From: Podospora bellae-mahoneyi
Taxonomy: Eukaryota; Ascomycota; Sordariomycetes; Sordariales; Podosporaceae
Direction: 5' to 3'
DNA length: 64,000 nucleotides
Assembly: GCF_035222275.1 (NCBI RefSeq)
Contig: NC_085885.1
Span: 2,666,001 to 2,730,000, forward strand
Part shown: one piece after another, positions 1 through 11,710 of the stretch
Layout of the letters: each line of letters opens with the position of its first letter
Numbering within the stretch: the first letter of the stretch is position 1
Made by a program: the position numbers and the translations under genes
The notes under the pieces: generated by a model
The model's input: only the letters and a program-made list of their open reading frames with translations
Told to the model about the DNA's origin: nothing
Database searches by the model: none

Positions 1-341
1 GGACGACGAAGTTGCGGGAGGAGGAGAGGGTTTGGAATTGGGAAGTCATTTCGGCGTGCCAGGGGCCGGAGCCGAAGCAGCCGTGGAGCTTGGAGGGGTG
101 TTAGCATGGAGATAATGGGGAGTTAGCAAGGGGAGGGGGTGCTCACAGCGAGGATGATGGCTGGCTTGCCGGTCAAGTTGGAGGGGGCATAGAGGTGAAG
201 TTGGAGGTTGGTGGGGTTGGATCCCCACGACGAGATCTGAGTGAGGACATCACGGGGGATGTCATTAGCACCAGGAGCGGAGGGCGCACCGTGGGCCACG
301 GCAGCGGTACCCGCGAGGAGGACAAGGGACTTGAACAACAT
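1..341 (-). CDS. Secreted CE1-type esterase (acetylxylan-esterase-like), 3' end outside window
   Basis: Start ATG at 341. The first 18 residues form a clear signal peptide (MLFKSLVLLAGTAAVAHG). Next comes the segment around SSWGSNPTNLQLHLYAPSN, which fits the start of carbohydrate-esterase family 1 enzymes that remove acetyl or feruloyl groups from xylan. Exon 1 is 341-147. A 58-bp intron has donor GTGAGC, branch CTAAC and an AAG acceptor. Exon 2 starts at 88 with LHGCFGSGPWHAEMTSQF, the oxyanion-side region of the alpha/beta-hydrolase fold, and runs off the window. The catalytic serine elbow lies beyond the edge, so activity cannot be judged. The product should be extracellular. It could instead be a PHB-depolymerase-like or feruloyl esterase of the same fold. 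Confidence 0.8.
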
Positions 342-1554
342 CGTGATGCCTAGGTATGACTGAGGTGAGAAGACAGACCACGGTGTATAGTAAACAGAAA
401 CTAAATCTTTTTGGGGTGAGCGGATATTGGGATATTTGTACCTTGCATATCTTCCCCCCTCCCCCCCCCCAATAAGATCACTCAGCTATAATTAAGCAGT
501 CAACGCACACCACCGGTTATGATCTCATTACCGAATGGGACGGTGGCACTCGGTAGTCTGGTCCGTGGGCCGTAACTGTGCCTAGGTAGGTATTTGGCAA
601 ACGTGAGTAATCCATGGCTCCGTTCCCCAGCGGGTTTGGTCTCGGTGGCCCCTATTCCCAAGGGGGAAGCAAGTCCTGGTTAGCACAAGCATGAAATGTA
701 TGTGGATAACCAGCGTTGCAATTGGCGCGGCTAACTGTACCCGACGCTATTTTCTGAGCGCCTAAGTTTTGTGGTTACACCACCGCACTCGGCTGGACTG
801 CCCTATTAGATACGCTAGCGTGAGGTAAGGATCTATACTTTTACGATGTCACGGATAGAGTTATTGGAGGACGTCAGCGGTCAGAGCTAGTAGTCAGCAA
901 GCCACGTCCGAATATCAAGAGGCTGAGGCGTCCAACTGCTTTGTATTGACTTGGCTGCTGCCACCGGCTGTTCCTGTCGGCATCTGTACTGGAGATGAAA
1001 CTCGGACTTTTGCAACTTAAGGGAAGGAGACAAAGTCTGTCGTCTGTTTTAAACTCCTAATTCATTTGGTCACAGAGAGTGTAGAGTCAAGGTGTTACGC
1101 GCGAAAAAGACAGCGTGGATGTTGTACAAAAGAATGCTCTCACCGGATTTAGGCAGACATATGCTGTATCATATGTATTTTGACGAAGTACACAAGCACC
1201 TCTTGAATGCACTGAGAATGACGTCGCCGCATAAGGTATGAAGCTTGGGGCCACAAGTTGGGAGAACATGGGCATGCGCCTTCTCCTTCGAGAGCCAGGA
1301 TAATCAAGCTTCACTCCCCCGTGGCCCCTAAAACAAACGTCCAGTGAGAAGTCTGGCGCCAGCGATGAGAGTTGGGTTGCTCTATAGCGCGCCGGGCGCC
1401 GGGTACGAGGATCTGGAGGGGGTCGCAGAAGGATCCCCTTAGAAGAGCCGCTTCAGGCGAGTGAGCTCCAGCCGAATCTGGATTTGTATCAGGCTTTGCT
1501 TAGAGGGAAGTAGATGCACCTCTACTTGGTAGATTGTGTTCTATCCATGGAGTT
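342..1554. other. Intergenic stretch, nothing recognised
   Basis: Upstream of the CE1 esterase. It has stops in all frames and only short, unconvincing open frames. A C-rich run lies near 457-470. I see no RNA gene, repeat or element end. Confidence 0.5.
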
Positions 1555-2673
1555 TCACTTCGTCATTATGTCTTTTCCGAGAAGCTTCATGCCGCTGTCA
1601 TTGCCCGTATTCTCGCAGTTCAAGATCCCTACGTCTAAGCGCCCGTTGCCATTCAGCATCACTAGGGCGTGGAATTTGACAACACCTTTGATAGGGCAGA
1701 TGGAGCGTCCCGATACGCAGCTGGAAATGTAAATCACACAAAGAGCTATGTGCCCATCATGAAGCCGCAAAATTCTGAGAAATATTCCACTTGACACATT
1801 GCTCAGGCAGTTTGCAATTTCATGAATAGCATCAGTCTTGCAATATGCGATAGTACTACCAGCTCCAACTATAAATATCTCTTGCTCCTCCTCTTCCGTT
1901 TCCAACACTCTCATCAAATCACGGCCAAAAATCCAGGAAGATTCGCCATGTTGATCAATCAAACGCTCGATGACCTCCATCGAGGATACGAGACTGGAAC
2001 ATTGCATTCTGAAACCTCATTCTCGTTGGTGAACTTGCATTCACTGCCTTGCTTATCAAGATTGCGAAACTAGCGTCATCGGTGTGTGAAAATCCCCTGT
2101 TCATAGTTGAACAGCACAAGGCAGTTTTCTTCCCCTTGTCCCCACGGAGTGGTGATCAAAGTGGAAAAAAAAACGAGTTCTGGTTGCATCAGCGGTTTCA
2201 ACAAGTGCTGAGCTAACTGGAGATAGTAATACCAGCCAGCACCGAGAAACTGGGCGGACAAGCAAGAGCAGAACGGCGTGGGTACAAAAGTTTTCCCAGA
2301 CACCTAAGTAAGCTCAACATCCAACTGCCCCCTCGCGGGGAGAGGACCACCAAGCTATCCACACAGCCCTCAAGAGGAGTGCGAGAAAGCTCGGGACAAT
2401 ACCATCGATAAAGAACCGCTACCCCCTGGCTAGAGGCTCCAAAACATCAAGATAGCCGGGAGGATACCTGCACTGCTCGAAGATACGACCAGAGACAAAG
2501 GCGAGGAGTCCTGGGCCAAGGTACTGAGCAAGTAGCCAGAGGCACTGCCGTGCCGTAAGGTCGAGATATGAGGGCATAACGCTGTTTCGCTGTTGATTGG
2601 CAGACCCAATCAAGAAGAACAGAGGAAAATTCAACAGAATGGATGGGAAATGGTCTTTTAAAGCCAACAGCAC
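1555..2673 (-). pseudogene. Eroded coding region of unknown family
   Basis: Three successive minus-strand stretches read like real protein but sit in different frames. 2673-2419 includes the segment SYLDLTARQCLWLLAQYLGP. 2303-2076 includes LVFFSTLITTPWGQGEENC. 2007-1555 includes SSWIFGRDLMRVLETEEEEQ and GVVKFHALVMLNGNGRLD. Acidic and hydrophobic residues alternate in a protein-like way in the last piece (about 140 residues), which could be a remaining intact exon. I could not join the pieces with convincing introns, so either the gene has decayed or its exon structure is unusual. I do not recognise the family. Confidence 0.35.
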
Positions 2674-3395
2674 CTCGAATCTGCACCTTCCATGACTGCA
2701 ACCGTAATCGCCTTGACATCATTGAAGTGGCAGAATGGAGGTGAGCAAAATGGGAAGTTTGTGCTGTTGTGGAAGGAGAGACGTTGCTTTGTTGAGAAGC
2801 AATAGTGGAACATGGCCGAGATGACCGAGATAGCTGAGGTGTCGATATGGAAAGGAAGGTAGCTAAGTGATCCCAGTTACGTACTTGGCCTTCTTGCAAG
2901 AACTGACTTGAGTTGCAGGTTACCTGCCTTGCTCCGAAAGTCACTCTTTCCACGTCACTCTTCCCACCATGCAACGGAATGCGCTGGGTGGCAGTTGTAC
3001 CTAGTTGTTGAAACCACCTGGGGGAGGAGAAATGTTGTCTGACTGAGATAAGGCGGCTACCTAGTATTCAGTCCTGTCGTTTCCCATGGGGCTGGTGACA
3101 GCACGGCACATACCTAGAGCAGAACCAACCATGCCCAATCGTGTCCTCCCCAAACCAGCCGGCGGCTTCACCAGCCCCGACGACGTCCTGTGGGACTCCT
3201 GCCTGGACAGGTCGAGACTGTTTCGACGGTAGAGAGCTACGTGAAATGTTACTGGATTATGTTAACCATCTACAAGAACCTGGCTCCATATCATCCGCGC
3301 TTTCCATCCCACCTTCCAACAGCGCAGTCAGTCTGTGGAACCAAAAGGATATCCTACCCACAGGGTAGGCCGGGTGGGTATATATCTCTACACAG
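2674..3395. other. Intergenic, nothing recognised
   Basis: Between the eroded region and the 3' end of the methyltransferase-like gene. Only short overlapping frames without protein-like composition. Confidence 0.4.
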
Positions 3396-4016
3396 TCACA
3401 CCCTCCGATAAATCCACACGCCCTCCCCCGCTTCGACGGCACCCTTCCCCATATCCTCCCCCTGCTTGTCGACAGCCCACTCGTCAAATACTGGCCCAAA
3501 CTCCTCCAGGTCTGCCCTAGGCCCGATCCAAACTACGATTTCCCCTTCCCACCTTTCCAGATAAGCCTTTACCAAGGAGGGCTGCCTGGGGTAGACGAAC
3601 AGCAGCGCACCCGCCTCCTTCAGCAAGCCACTGTCAACCACTGCCCATGTTCCTGTCACTGTCAAGGTGTTTTGCTCGGGAAGAAAAACGTTAACTGGCT
3701 TTGGGGCCGAGACCTCCACGCCGTAAACGCTATTGGAACGGGCCGGGTAGTGGTGTAGTAGCAGAGCTTCCAAGAGGCCAGGACCGGAGCCGATTGAGAG
3801 GGCTAGACTGGGAGGAGGAGGAAGGATGGTGTCGAGGAGGGAGAGTAATGGGAGCGAGAGGGAGCAGCATGAAGAGGGATGACGAATGGGGGAGGTTGAT
3901 AGTTGTGGAAGACGAGTCGTCATTTCTAATGGGTGGTGGTTGTGGTGGTTGTGGTGATTGGTTGGTGATACGAAGAATTTTCCACTGTTTCTACTGTCAG
4001 TGACATGGCTCCACAA
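3396..4016 (-). CDS. Small methyltransferase-fold protein (Rossmann glycine motif)
   Basis: Intronless frame of 206 codons. A second ATG at 3923 would give 175 aa and may be the true start, because the first 31 residues are a His/Asn-rich run unlike the rest. Near the middle, LALSIGSGPGLLEALLL fits the SAM-binding motif I loop. It is followed by an acidic strand end (VYGVEV) and later by a hydrophobic strand (GALLFVYPRQPSL) and IVVWIGPRADLEEFG, the alternating pattern of a Rossmann sheet. The protein is short for a full methyltransferase and has no obvious catalytic motif, so a substrate cannot be proposed. It appears to be a single-gene unit, with intergenic DNA on both sides. Confidence 0.65.
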   Translation of the reverse strand: MWSHVTDSRNSGKFFVSPTNHHNHHNHHPLEMTTRLPQLSTSPIRHPSSCCSLSLPLLSLLDTILPPPPSLALSIGSGPGLLEALLLHHYPARSNSVYGVEVSAPKPVNVFLPEQNTLTVTGTWAVVDSGLLKEAGALLFVYPRQPSLVKAYLERWEGEIVVWIGPRADLEEFGPVFDEWAVDKQGEDMGKGAVEAGEGVWIYRRV

Positions 4017-4601
4017 AAATTTGACAAATTAACATTATCTACCAATGAGATCGGACCAGGCTCTTTTCCTTTTCACTTCGACGTCCCTCGCAAGAGTTCT
4101 CACACCATCTTTTCATTCTTCTTCCTACACTAGCTGACCAACTCGGACTATTGGAAAGAGAAGTGGACCCATAGTCCGCGTCTACAGGAATTCGGGCTGG
4201 CTGAGAACAAGCCACAATCTTCCCCTCAACACTTGGCTTGATGCTCACCCGTGGTGCGTATTGTCCAAAGGAGACCAGTTCATCAACTGACAGCTTCCGA
4301 CCTAACCTTTATTTGACATTGTTGGCCGCCATCGTACTGCTTGGTGCTTTAACATCACCACTCCTTACCACTTGGTCTGCGAGCCACATTTACTCAGAGG
4401 AGACAATCTGGCACCGCCTAGCCTACCATCTCCCAGTCTGAGCCATCAAGTTCTATTTCAAGATCGACCATCACGACAACATCTAAATCTGTTTGACTTT
4501 GCAGCCAGCCACAATGACAATATTTCACTGCTGATTCTCTATCGCAGCACTTTACGCAGATCCGTCCGCTGTTGATCCTTGCACTATGGCAGCCATGCAT
4601 G

Positions 4602-4626
4602 GTTGTTGTTGTTGTTGTTGTTGTTG
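4602..4626. repeat. (GTT)n microsatellite
   Basis: About eight consecutive GTT units with no interruption, in non-coding DNA. Confidence 0.9.
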
Positions 4627-4921
4627 GGTAGAAAAAATGACGTTAGGTCGGCAACTCTGAAAAAAAAAGACGCAATTGGCAGGTTTTCTGTGCGAGATTA
4701 CATAAAGCTTGCTCACAAATGGTCCACAAAGCAGCTGGGGATTTCTTCTGTCATTATCCTACTTACAGACGTAGCCAATTGTCTAAAGCCTTGAGTCAGT
4801 TGTGTAGCATCAGAGAACTGAGTGACAAGAGCCGAGAATGAGAGACATGATTGGCTTTGGTCAGGGACGTTGACTCTTTCAACTTGACATTGGGTCGAGA
4901 GGGGTGTGTCATATGGCTCAG

Positions 4922-4925
<4 letters not shown>

Positions 4926-4954
<29 letters not shown>
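4926..4954. repeat. (GA)n microsatellite
   Basis: About fourteen uninterrupted AG/GA dinucleotides in non-coding DNA. Confidence 0.9.
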
Positions 4955-4956
<2 letters not shown>

Positions 4957-5956
4957 AGAGGACAAGATCCGAAAAAGTTGGTACGTGATGGAGGGTCGCA
5001 GTGGATTCAAGTCAATTTCTTCATAGTGCCATCAGGAAATTCCCCGACTCTCTCATCACCACTTTCCACGGGAACTTCAACACGACATAGTTATCAGGGC
5101 TATTCCACTAATCTACATTATGAATTACGGGCTTCCGCCGATAAGAAATCCGGTAAAAGTAAATTCATAGGATTTGTCGCGGCTTCATGGGGAATGAAAG
5201 AGCTTGGGCATCTGAGAATTTTGATCGCCAAGAGTATGTATGAGACTTGTTCCCCAGCCGACCATTTCATCCGTCTTCTTCAAACCCCGATTCTCTCAGG
5301 TATTATAATGAATAACCTCGGGGGGGGGGAAATTGATACCTGATATTCCTGCAGGGGCCGGAATTTCTTGATTGATGAAGTAGGATTTGCAAATACATTA
5401 AAAACACGATTGGCTGATGACTGGTGATTCTACCTATCCGGCAGGAGTATTGGGAAGGCGAGTGTGTTGAGACAAACAACGCTGAATCGAGGTGGGAATT
5501 AGGTGTCGAATTGAGCTTTGTCATGATCATACATATGAGGTGGTGTGATGACGGGATGTTGACCCGATTCACCGCGTTGCATCTTCTCAGCCGAGTGTGT
5601 GCTCCGGAATCATGGTTCCAGCATGGGATATGTTGGGCTTCAGTGATGGACAGAAAGTAGCTCCAACTCCAACTGTCACCACTTCCTGATCTGTGATTGA
5701 TTTGTGACAGCGAGCCATCTGGATTAGCAGAGTATGAGGTGATATTAGAGCCCAACGATGCACACATCAATCCTTCTTGGCTGCGGGGGTATCAGAGGCG
5801 GCTGGAAATCAGGCAATTGAACATGAATTTCATATTGTGAATTTCCAAGACTTCAGAGAATCAGATATCAGGTATATGAAGCAGGAGTTCTCGTTTGATT
5901 CTCTGGCCTCCCTTCCCGACCAGACATCTCCAGATCACTTCTCTCTTGCATCACAT

Positions 5957-6490
5957 CAACAATGACTCAATTTGCTCCTAGTTGCATCGCCCGAGCCATA
6001 AGCAAAGACCCTGCTCTGAAGATCACGGCGGCTACGGCTTCAGGGCCAATCGACTTTCTTGTGGTTTGAGCCCTCGCCGAGTGACTCCAACGGCTAGCTG
6101 AACAAAAGTCTTCAGGATGTCAGCAAGCTACTCATTCAGAAAAGCTACCTCACCGGCAGTGACCCCACCTGGCTCGTTACAATGTCCATCAAATGGGAGG
6201 ACTCAGTCACGGCCTCCGAGCTGGCCCCCGTCTTGAACGGGCTCGCTCCAGACTGATGATTTGCACGCCGCTGGCTGGGTTCTCGTCCCCCACTCGCTTG
6301 ACGGCATGGACCAGCACATCAACTGCAGTGCTGGGTAACAACACTCCCGCCCAGGCCAGAGGTCTCGTGCGGCAGTGTGCCAAAAGTGCCATCCAATCCT
6401 TGATCGCTGGGGCGATCACCCTGCCCTACCCCACCCCGGACATCAACGTCACCATGTCAACGCTTGTCTTGCCAACAGCTGCATTCTGAT
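5957..6490 (+). pseudogene. Possible coding relic, family unknown
   Basis: Short protein-like stretches occur in more than one plus-strand frame. MTQFAPSCIARAISKDPAL begins near 5961. QDVSKLLIQKSYLTGSDPTW lies around 6110-6180 and is followed by KWEDSVTASELAPVLNGLA. Each is soon closed by a stop, and the intervals do not look like introns. The pattern suggests remains of a gene rather than a working one. No family assignment is possible. Confidence 0.25.
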
Positions 6491-7216
6491 TTGCAGCATC
6501 GGGGAGCCGAGGCCACCCTAAGGTACGATGGGATGTGGGCTCACTGATAGAGGACGATGCCTGTCGTATTGACCTCTTCTAGAGGTGTAGGTTCATCTGA
6601 TCAAGTCCGCGTTGAGGGAACCTCTGTTATCATGGGACGGGTGGTATGTAAATGGGGTCTTGTTAGTGGTGTAGTGCACAATCGAAACCTAGCCTTGTTG
6701 TCAATCACGTCGGGTCTTCTACATCATGCTCACACGTCTGCCCTTCACCAAGTAGTTAGCCAATAAGCAACATGTCCCATGAAGTTCCGTGCAAAACATA
6801 GATGAGGGACGGTGCCTTCAGTTCAACTTACACCCTTTCAACCTCAACCTCCCCAGACCTATTCTCGCTCAGGGGTCCTCTTGGGCACCCCTTGTTCACT
6901 TCCACAACTCAACCTCAATGAAGAAGTGAGTTTGTAGCTGGAAAAAGGTCATGTTACCTTTCAATCTAAATACCTAGGTAATCTAGCCTCAGAAACGAGC
7001 AAAACTTGTCATCACGTCGTAGATCATGACCCGCCCCCCCTTTAGCCCCGTGTGATCTTTGTTTCCCTCAAGACAAGAGAGAAAAACAACAGATCGGATA
7101 TCAAAATGCCCTTCCATTCCTTCTTATAGCTCCGGGAAACAAACCAATCAAAAACTTCCTTCTGAAGCACTCCAGAAAAAAAACTAGAAAAAAAGATGAA
7201 ATGAACGAGTAAAAGC
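6491..7216. other. Intergenic, nothing recognised
   Basis: Downstream of the FAR1-type gene on the other strand. No credible frame or RNA gene seen. Confidence 0.4.
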
Positions 7217-8242
7217 TCACCCCACAACCTGCTGTCCGGTCTGCCCACCCCCTTGCGCATTATTCCCCTGCTGCTGCTGTTGACTCTCCTCCTTCTTCAA
7301 CAACCTCTTCCGGTTATACAAATCCGTATTCAACACATTGACATACCCCCTCCTCCTAAGCTCCTCCTGAATCTGGCTCACCAACCTCCCCTCCCTCAAC
7401 CAGCCGTCCACCTCAGCGCTCATGAAATCCGGCAGCTTCCTCGCCCTCGGGTCGCTGGTGTCGGTGCTCGGTCCATGATTATGGACTTTATGTTCCTCGT
7501 TGGGGTAATGTAGCACCCAGACGTCGGAATCCTTGGCTGTCTCGATGACCTCAAACTTGAAGAGACAGCCGCATTTCTTGGACGTTCTATCGGTAGTGGG
7601 CTTCCGCCTGCCTTCCTCTTTGGCCTTGACAAACACCGAGGGGTCGACTGGGGGTCGGTGGTGGCGGGCTTCGCCGCCGCGGAAGCAGACCCAGCGGACT
7701 TTGCGCTTGCCGGTTACTTTTGCGCCGGCGATGCGCATGGAGTAGCCTCGCGGGAGGGTCCAGGCGTCGAGGGTGGCTTGCATCGCGGCGCGGGAGTTGA
7801 TGACGAAGTTGGGGGGTGGGGGTTCGAGGGGGATTATGGGTTGTTGGGGTTGTTGTGGGATGGCATGTTGCTGGTATGCGAGGTGTTGTTGCGGCTGCGT
7901 AGGTTGGGATTGTTGACTTTGTTGTTGCTGCTGCTGCTGTTGCTGTTGGAGTGGTTGTTGTTGAACCCCCTGTGATAATGATTGCGGTGGTGGTGGAGGC
8001 GGCGGGCCGCCAGGGGCACCAGGAGCGGGTGGTCCCGCTGACGCCGGCGCACCGCCGCTGAATCCTCCTCCTGCTGGGACTTGGGCTGGACCCCCACCAC
8101 CGCTAGGTGCTGCACCACCACCAAAGTTTGGGTTCTGGCTGATCTTGAGGACAGCCTCGATGCGACTGAGGCGGCGGTCGATGGCAGTGAGGGAGTTGAA
8201 CAAGGTGTTGAACTGGCTGGGGGTCAGGGTGTTTGCTGCCAT
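7217..8242 (-). CDS. FAR1/WRKY-GCM1-type zinc-finger protein with polyQ tract
   Basis: 341-aa intronless frame. I chose the ATG at 8242 (MAANTLTPSQFNTLFNSL) because the further 99 codons upstream are low-complexity and read through a T-rich leader. Order: N-terminal helical segment (about 8-35), Gly/Pro-rich linker with a run of Pro (about 80-86), Gln-rich region (about 94-135, including ten Gln in a row), then the DNA-binding module at about 160-260. That module has W(V)C at 186, CGC at 224-226 and a terminal HNH at 254-256, the C-C-H-H pattern of the FAR1 finger derived from Mutator-like transposases. No transposase core follows; the C-terminus is a basic helix and a second Gln run. It is most likely a nuclear DNA-binding protein, perhaps a domesticated transposon finger. 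Confidence 0.8.
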   Translation of the reverse strand: MAANTLTPSQFNTLFNSLTAIDRRLSRIEAVLKISQNPNFGGGAAPSGGGGPAQVPAGGGFSGGAPASAGPPAPGAPGGPPPPPPPQSLSQGVQQQPLQQQQQQQQQQSQQSQPTQPQQHLAYQQHAIPQQPQQPIIPLEPPPPNFVINSRAAMQATLDAWTLPRGYSMRIAGAKVTGKRKVRWVCFRGGEARHHRPPVDPSVFVKAKEEGRRKPTTDRTSKKCGCLFKFEVIETAKDSDVWVLHYPNEEHKVHNHGPSTDTSDPRARKLPDFMSAEVDGWLREGRLVSQIQEELRRRGYVNVLNTDLYNRKRLLKKEESQQQQQGNNAQGGGQTGQQVVG

Positions 8243-9886
8243 GGGTTTCTCCAAAAAAGTACAGGGGATCCAGGTTGACAGAGAGCGATATTTTGTTTGC
8301 GCCGCACTGTGTGTGTGTGTGTTTTTCCCCAGCTTTTTTGGTGGTTTGTGTTGACAAAGTCCAGCCAGCCAACCGGGCGCCTGTCGGGTCGCGGAGGGTC
8401 CTGTGCGCTTCGCGCGCGTCACTTGGCTTCTGGTTTTTTTTCTTTTTTTTTGGAAATGGTGAGGATATTGGAATAACAACAGACACGAGCCAAACAAACC
8501 AAGGCGAACAGGTTGCGCGCAAAAAAAAAAAAAATTCACATATCGCGGTTGGTGAGTGTCAGATCAGGGAAACGATGACGATGGGCCAAAGGCTGATAAT
8601 GGGGATGGCTGAGAGCATCGGGTTCGCGATTCTCGTCACGTGGTCTGCACGAATGAACGAGGCGGCGCTGCGGGAAAACAAATTGTGGGTGCCGCCCGAT
8701 GCGGGGTTCGCGCCCAAATATTCAACCTAAGGCTTCTTTTCTACCCCTCTATTTTCTTTCTGCAGTGCAACCTATCACCGTCTCACATCTCACAGACGCA
8801 AATGCGCTGCTCTTGCATAATCGGCTTTTGGCCAGCAGAGATAATCAGCTATCGTCTTGTTAGCAGCCATCGTAGAGGATCGTAACTTGGAAAACGAACA
8901 AGTACTAATGCTGTTGGCGTATCAAAATCGTGTATCTCTTCTCACGCAATTCTCTCAGACCTGAAATCCTAGAAACCAGGCATGGACCCCCACCAGCCAG
9001 TCTGCACCTTAATGCCATAAATCTATGCCGGTGTCTGAGATAGGGGGATGATAACTATCGATCGAAGTCTCAACACTCTTCTGGGTTGGCCACCTAGTCT
9101 GGGCAAGCAAAGTGGGTTCTGAACGTTTCTTTTGGCTCCAGCCTGGTGTGAAGATTCGATTCCCAAACCATCAGCAGAGTACTAGCTGTTCAAGAAGTAG
9201 CTTCAGAAGAATGATGTGCTTCCCGAATTTCTGAGGTTATCCAAATCAAAACTACAGAATATTGTCATTTGCCCCAGGACTTGCTTTGTGAAGGTAATGC
9301 CCAACTTGATCTTTGTTTTCTCTTAATGAGCAAACTCTCCAAGGAAGCCAGGAATCACCTGGTGTGCCGATTGTGTGTTCAATAAGTATCCCCCACTGGC
9401 ATTACCTCATGGTTGCAACCCAGGGAGACAGTGGCAATCGGCCAGGCAACCCACTCTGCTATATTCGCACTTTACCAGTGGACCAACGGCCGACTTGGAG
9501 ATGTTCGAACCTGTGTTTGGGAGTGGAGTAGTTTGGTAAGAAGAAGTGAAGAGGATTGGGGGGAGGGCGCGGTAGGGGAGGGGAAGGGATATGGGTTTAA
9601 CGGAGGGGATAGACAAGTAATCATTGAAAGATGATAATGTAGGGATAGAATAAATGGCCGAGCTATTTCAGCAAGTTCAACGATCACGTAACAATGCCGT
9701 ACCTAGCCGCACAACTCAAGGCCCTTTATAGCCAGTCCCCAACCTCACATCAGTCTCTTTAATCAGCACCATCTCGTCTTAGTCTGAGCTTTTACAGACT
9801 TAATCTTAGCTTTGTTATAGTCTAAGTGCCGTCTAACCTTTAACAGTCTATTATATAAGCATAAGGCGCTGTCTATTCCAACAGTA
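8243..9886. other. Intergenic, promoter side of the FAR1-type gene
   Basis: Contains T-rich (about 8436-8453) and A-rich (about 8521-8534) runs upstream of the FAR1-type start. No further gene seen. The last 120 bp become AT-rich and lead into the dispersed repeat. Confidence 0.4.
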
Positions 9887-10140
9887 GTCCTCTCTAATCC
9901 TAGCCTCTATCTGGATTTCTCAAGCATTGCCCATTCACTATCCGAGCTTCCTGTTTGACACCCATGATACCTGCAACTATCCCAACTGAGCCAAGTCCAA
10001 CTGCCAGGAGAAAAAGTACTACTAAAAATAACATGCTGCCATGGCTGGTCTCTTTTAATACATGTATTAGAGTGCTGACTTTTATGCCAGTCCTGTGCTC
10101 GTGGCTGACATGAAGAAGTGATGACTGTGCGGTTGGTACT
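9887..10140. repeat. Dispersed repeat, copy A (longer copy)
   Basis: Matches copy B at about 21155-21262. Both share the block GCATTGCCCATTCACTATCC (from about 9924) and a second block that begins with the cag at about 10088 and contains GAAGAAGTGATGACTG. In copy A the blocks are separated by about 140 bp (9948-10087) that are absent from copy B. Both copies follow an AT-rich stretch. The family is unknown and no terminal repeats or target duplication could be seen. It may be an old, RIP-affected element fragment. Confidence 0.6.
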
Positions 10141-10906
10141 AAAGCTAGGCTTGTGGAATGGTGTTGTGAGAATTCTGGACAACAATAAACAGGCTGTTGA
10201 AAGACTTTGATGCTCAAGGATACACAGTCGGTGTTGATCCCAAAAAGAATTCGCGATATACCTATGCAGGTGCCTGCCTGCCGTTTTTAGGGACTTTTAT
10301 TGGATTTACAGTACAGTATGGGCTTGGCCCTGTGCGGGAATTCAAGCTGTAATAAAAGATTGAGTTGTCTGATGGGGAGGAAAAGAAAAGGAGGTCCATT
10401 GAGGGGAGCGGACTTTCTTAAATACATATGGAAAAAGGACCGGCACCTTGCCGGGCCACCGACCTGTGGAAAAGTGTCAAGAAAAGCAGCCTTCATAGAC
10501 ACCGTAACCCCGTGTCTTTCAAGCCTTCAAACCACCAAGGCTCTAGGCCTATAACATGGATGACGTAAACCATGTCGGGCTTTGTTGACCATTTTGTTCT
10601 GTTTGTTTATGCCTGCAGTGATCCGCGAAAGATTTCGCGAGGACCCTTGGGAGCCGCTGCGCTCTCTGTCTTTGAGTGGTCAGCAGCAGCAACGGATGCA
10701 ATAGAGTCAAACAGTGAGGTCTACAGCACACCCCGCAATTTGTACCACACAGGAGCCAACAAAAAGAAAACCTGAAAGATTCAAGCTTCCACGGAATCCA
10801 TCTTCTTCGCTCCTGTCCACCACCAAAGTAACACCCAGTTCCCCCCTCAATAACCCAAGGCCAGAAGAACTCCTCTCTCAAATCCCAGAGACCGTCCCTC
10901 ATCAAG
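10141..10906. other. Intergenic, upstream of an IFI6-16 gene
   Basis: No gene seen. The leader just before the ATG at 10907 is C/A-rich, as in many fungal 5' UTRs. Confidence 0.4.
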
Positions 10907-11710
10907 ATGACCAACTTCCTCGCCGCCCTCGCAGGCATCCACGAAGCAGCTCACCAAGCAGCAGCCATCCACGGCCCTGCCCTCATCAACCAAGCCGCTG
11001 GCATTGGCCAAGAAGCAGCCAACTTGGCAAAGGGCATCGCAAGCAACGTCCAGGTCCATGCCCCAGCAGCTGCCTTAGTCGCAGTCAGCGCCATCCAACA
11101 CCACACCCCAATCATTGCAGAGGCCGCCACCAACATCGGCAACGACATCACCAACCACATCAAAATCTACGGGTCGGTCATTGCCGCCGGGGCCGTCGGT
11201 GGAGCAAAACATGTCCAGGACCAAATACCATCATCGTCTCAGCCATTGCCCAACTCGAACCAACTAATCGCCGCTGTCATCAAAGAGTTGCAAGGCAACC
11301 ACGCTGCCATCTTGACCGCCATCCAAGATGGGTTGCTTATTATCCTAGATACCGCCGAAAAAGTAGGTACCTATGTATCCGTCTGCGTGGTCCAGAGTGA
11401 TGTTCTGACGCAATTCCCAGGCGGGAGTTTGGGCAGCCGAAAACCCCGACAAGATAGCCATCATAATTGCCGGCCTCATCTTGGCTGTCGCCCCAGGTGT
11501 TGTCTCTGGACCTGTCCTTTCTTCGGTTGGCTTTGGCGAGGGTGGTGTAGCTGCCGGTAAGTGTCCATCCTCTACCTCACACCACGATCCATAGCTAATA
11601 CGAGATTTCAAGGCTCGCTCGCTGCGTTTATTCACAGTTGTATCGACAATGTCGCCGCGGGGAGTATCTTTGCCGCCCCTCAGAGTGCCGGGCCAAGATG
11701 GGAGCATTGA
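10907..11710 (+). CDS. IFI6-16 (ISG12-like) small membrane protein 1
   Basis: Three exons: 10907-11362, 11421-11556 and 11613-11710, with introns of 58 and 56 bp (donors GTAGGT and GTAAGT; branch GCTAAT in the second). They join in frame to 229 aa. The N-terminal 150 residues are Ala/His-rich and helical (NIGNDITNHIKIYGS...). The C-terminus has the interferon-induced 6-16 pattern: a hydrophobic helix at about 164-184 (IAIIIAGLILAVAPG), then GFGEGGVAAG, then NVAAGSIFAAPQSAG. Animal members sit in mitochondrial or ER membranes and influence apoptosis; fungal functions are not established. A second family member lies 5 kb downstream. The last exon could be longer through another intron, because the family usually has a Gly-rich tail after QSAG. 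Confidence 0.8.

Larger units (their letters stand above)
4017..5776. other. Intergenic DNA with two microsatellites
   Basis: Overlapping open frames on both strands lack protein-like composition. A (TTG)n tract and a (GA)n tract lie inside and are listed separately. Nothing else recognised. Confidence 0.4.

Noticed and set aside
1087-1314. Open frame of 75 codons on the minus strand
   Set aside because: Basic, low-complexity start and no splice partners; composition is not protein-like.
4906-5770. Overlapping frames of 145 and 155 codons on opposite strands
   Set aside because: The plus-strand frame begins in the (GA)n tract as an Arg-Glu repeat. The other overlaps it, and neither has domain-like content or introns.
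9413-9687. Clustered short frames on both strands
   Set aside because: Mutual shadows in G-rich DNA; no credible start or conserved motif.
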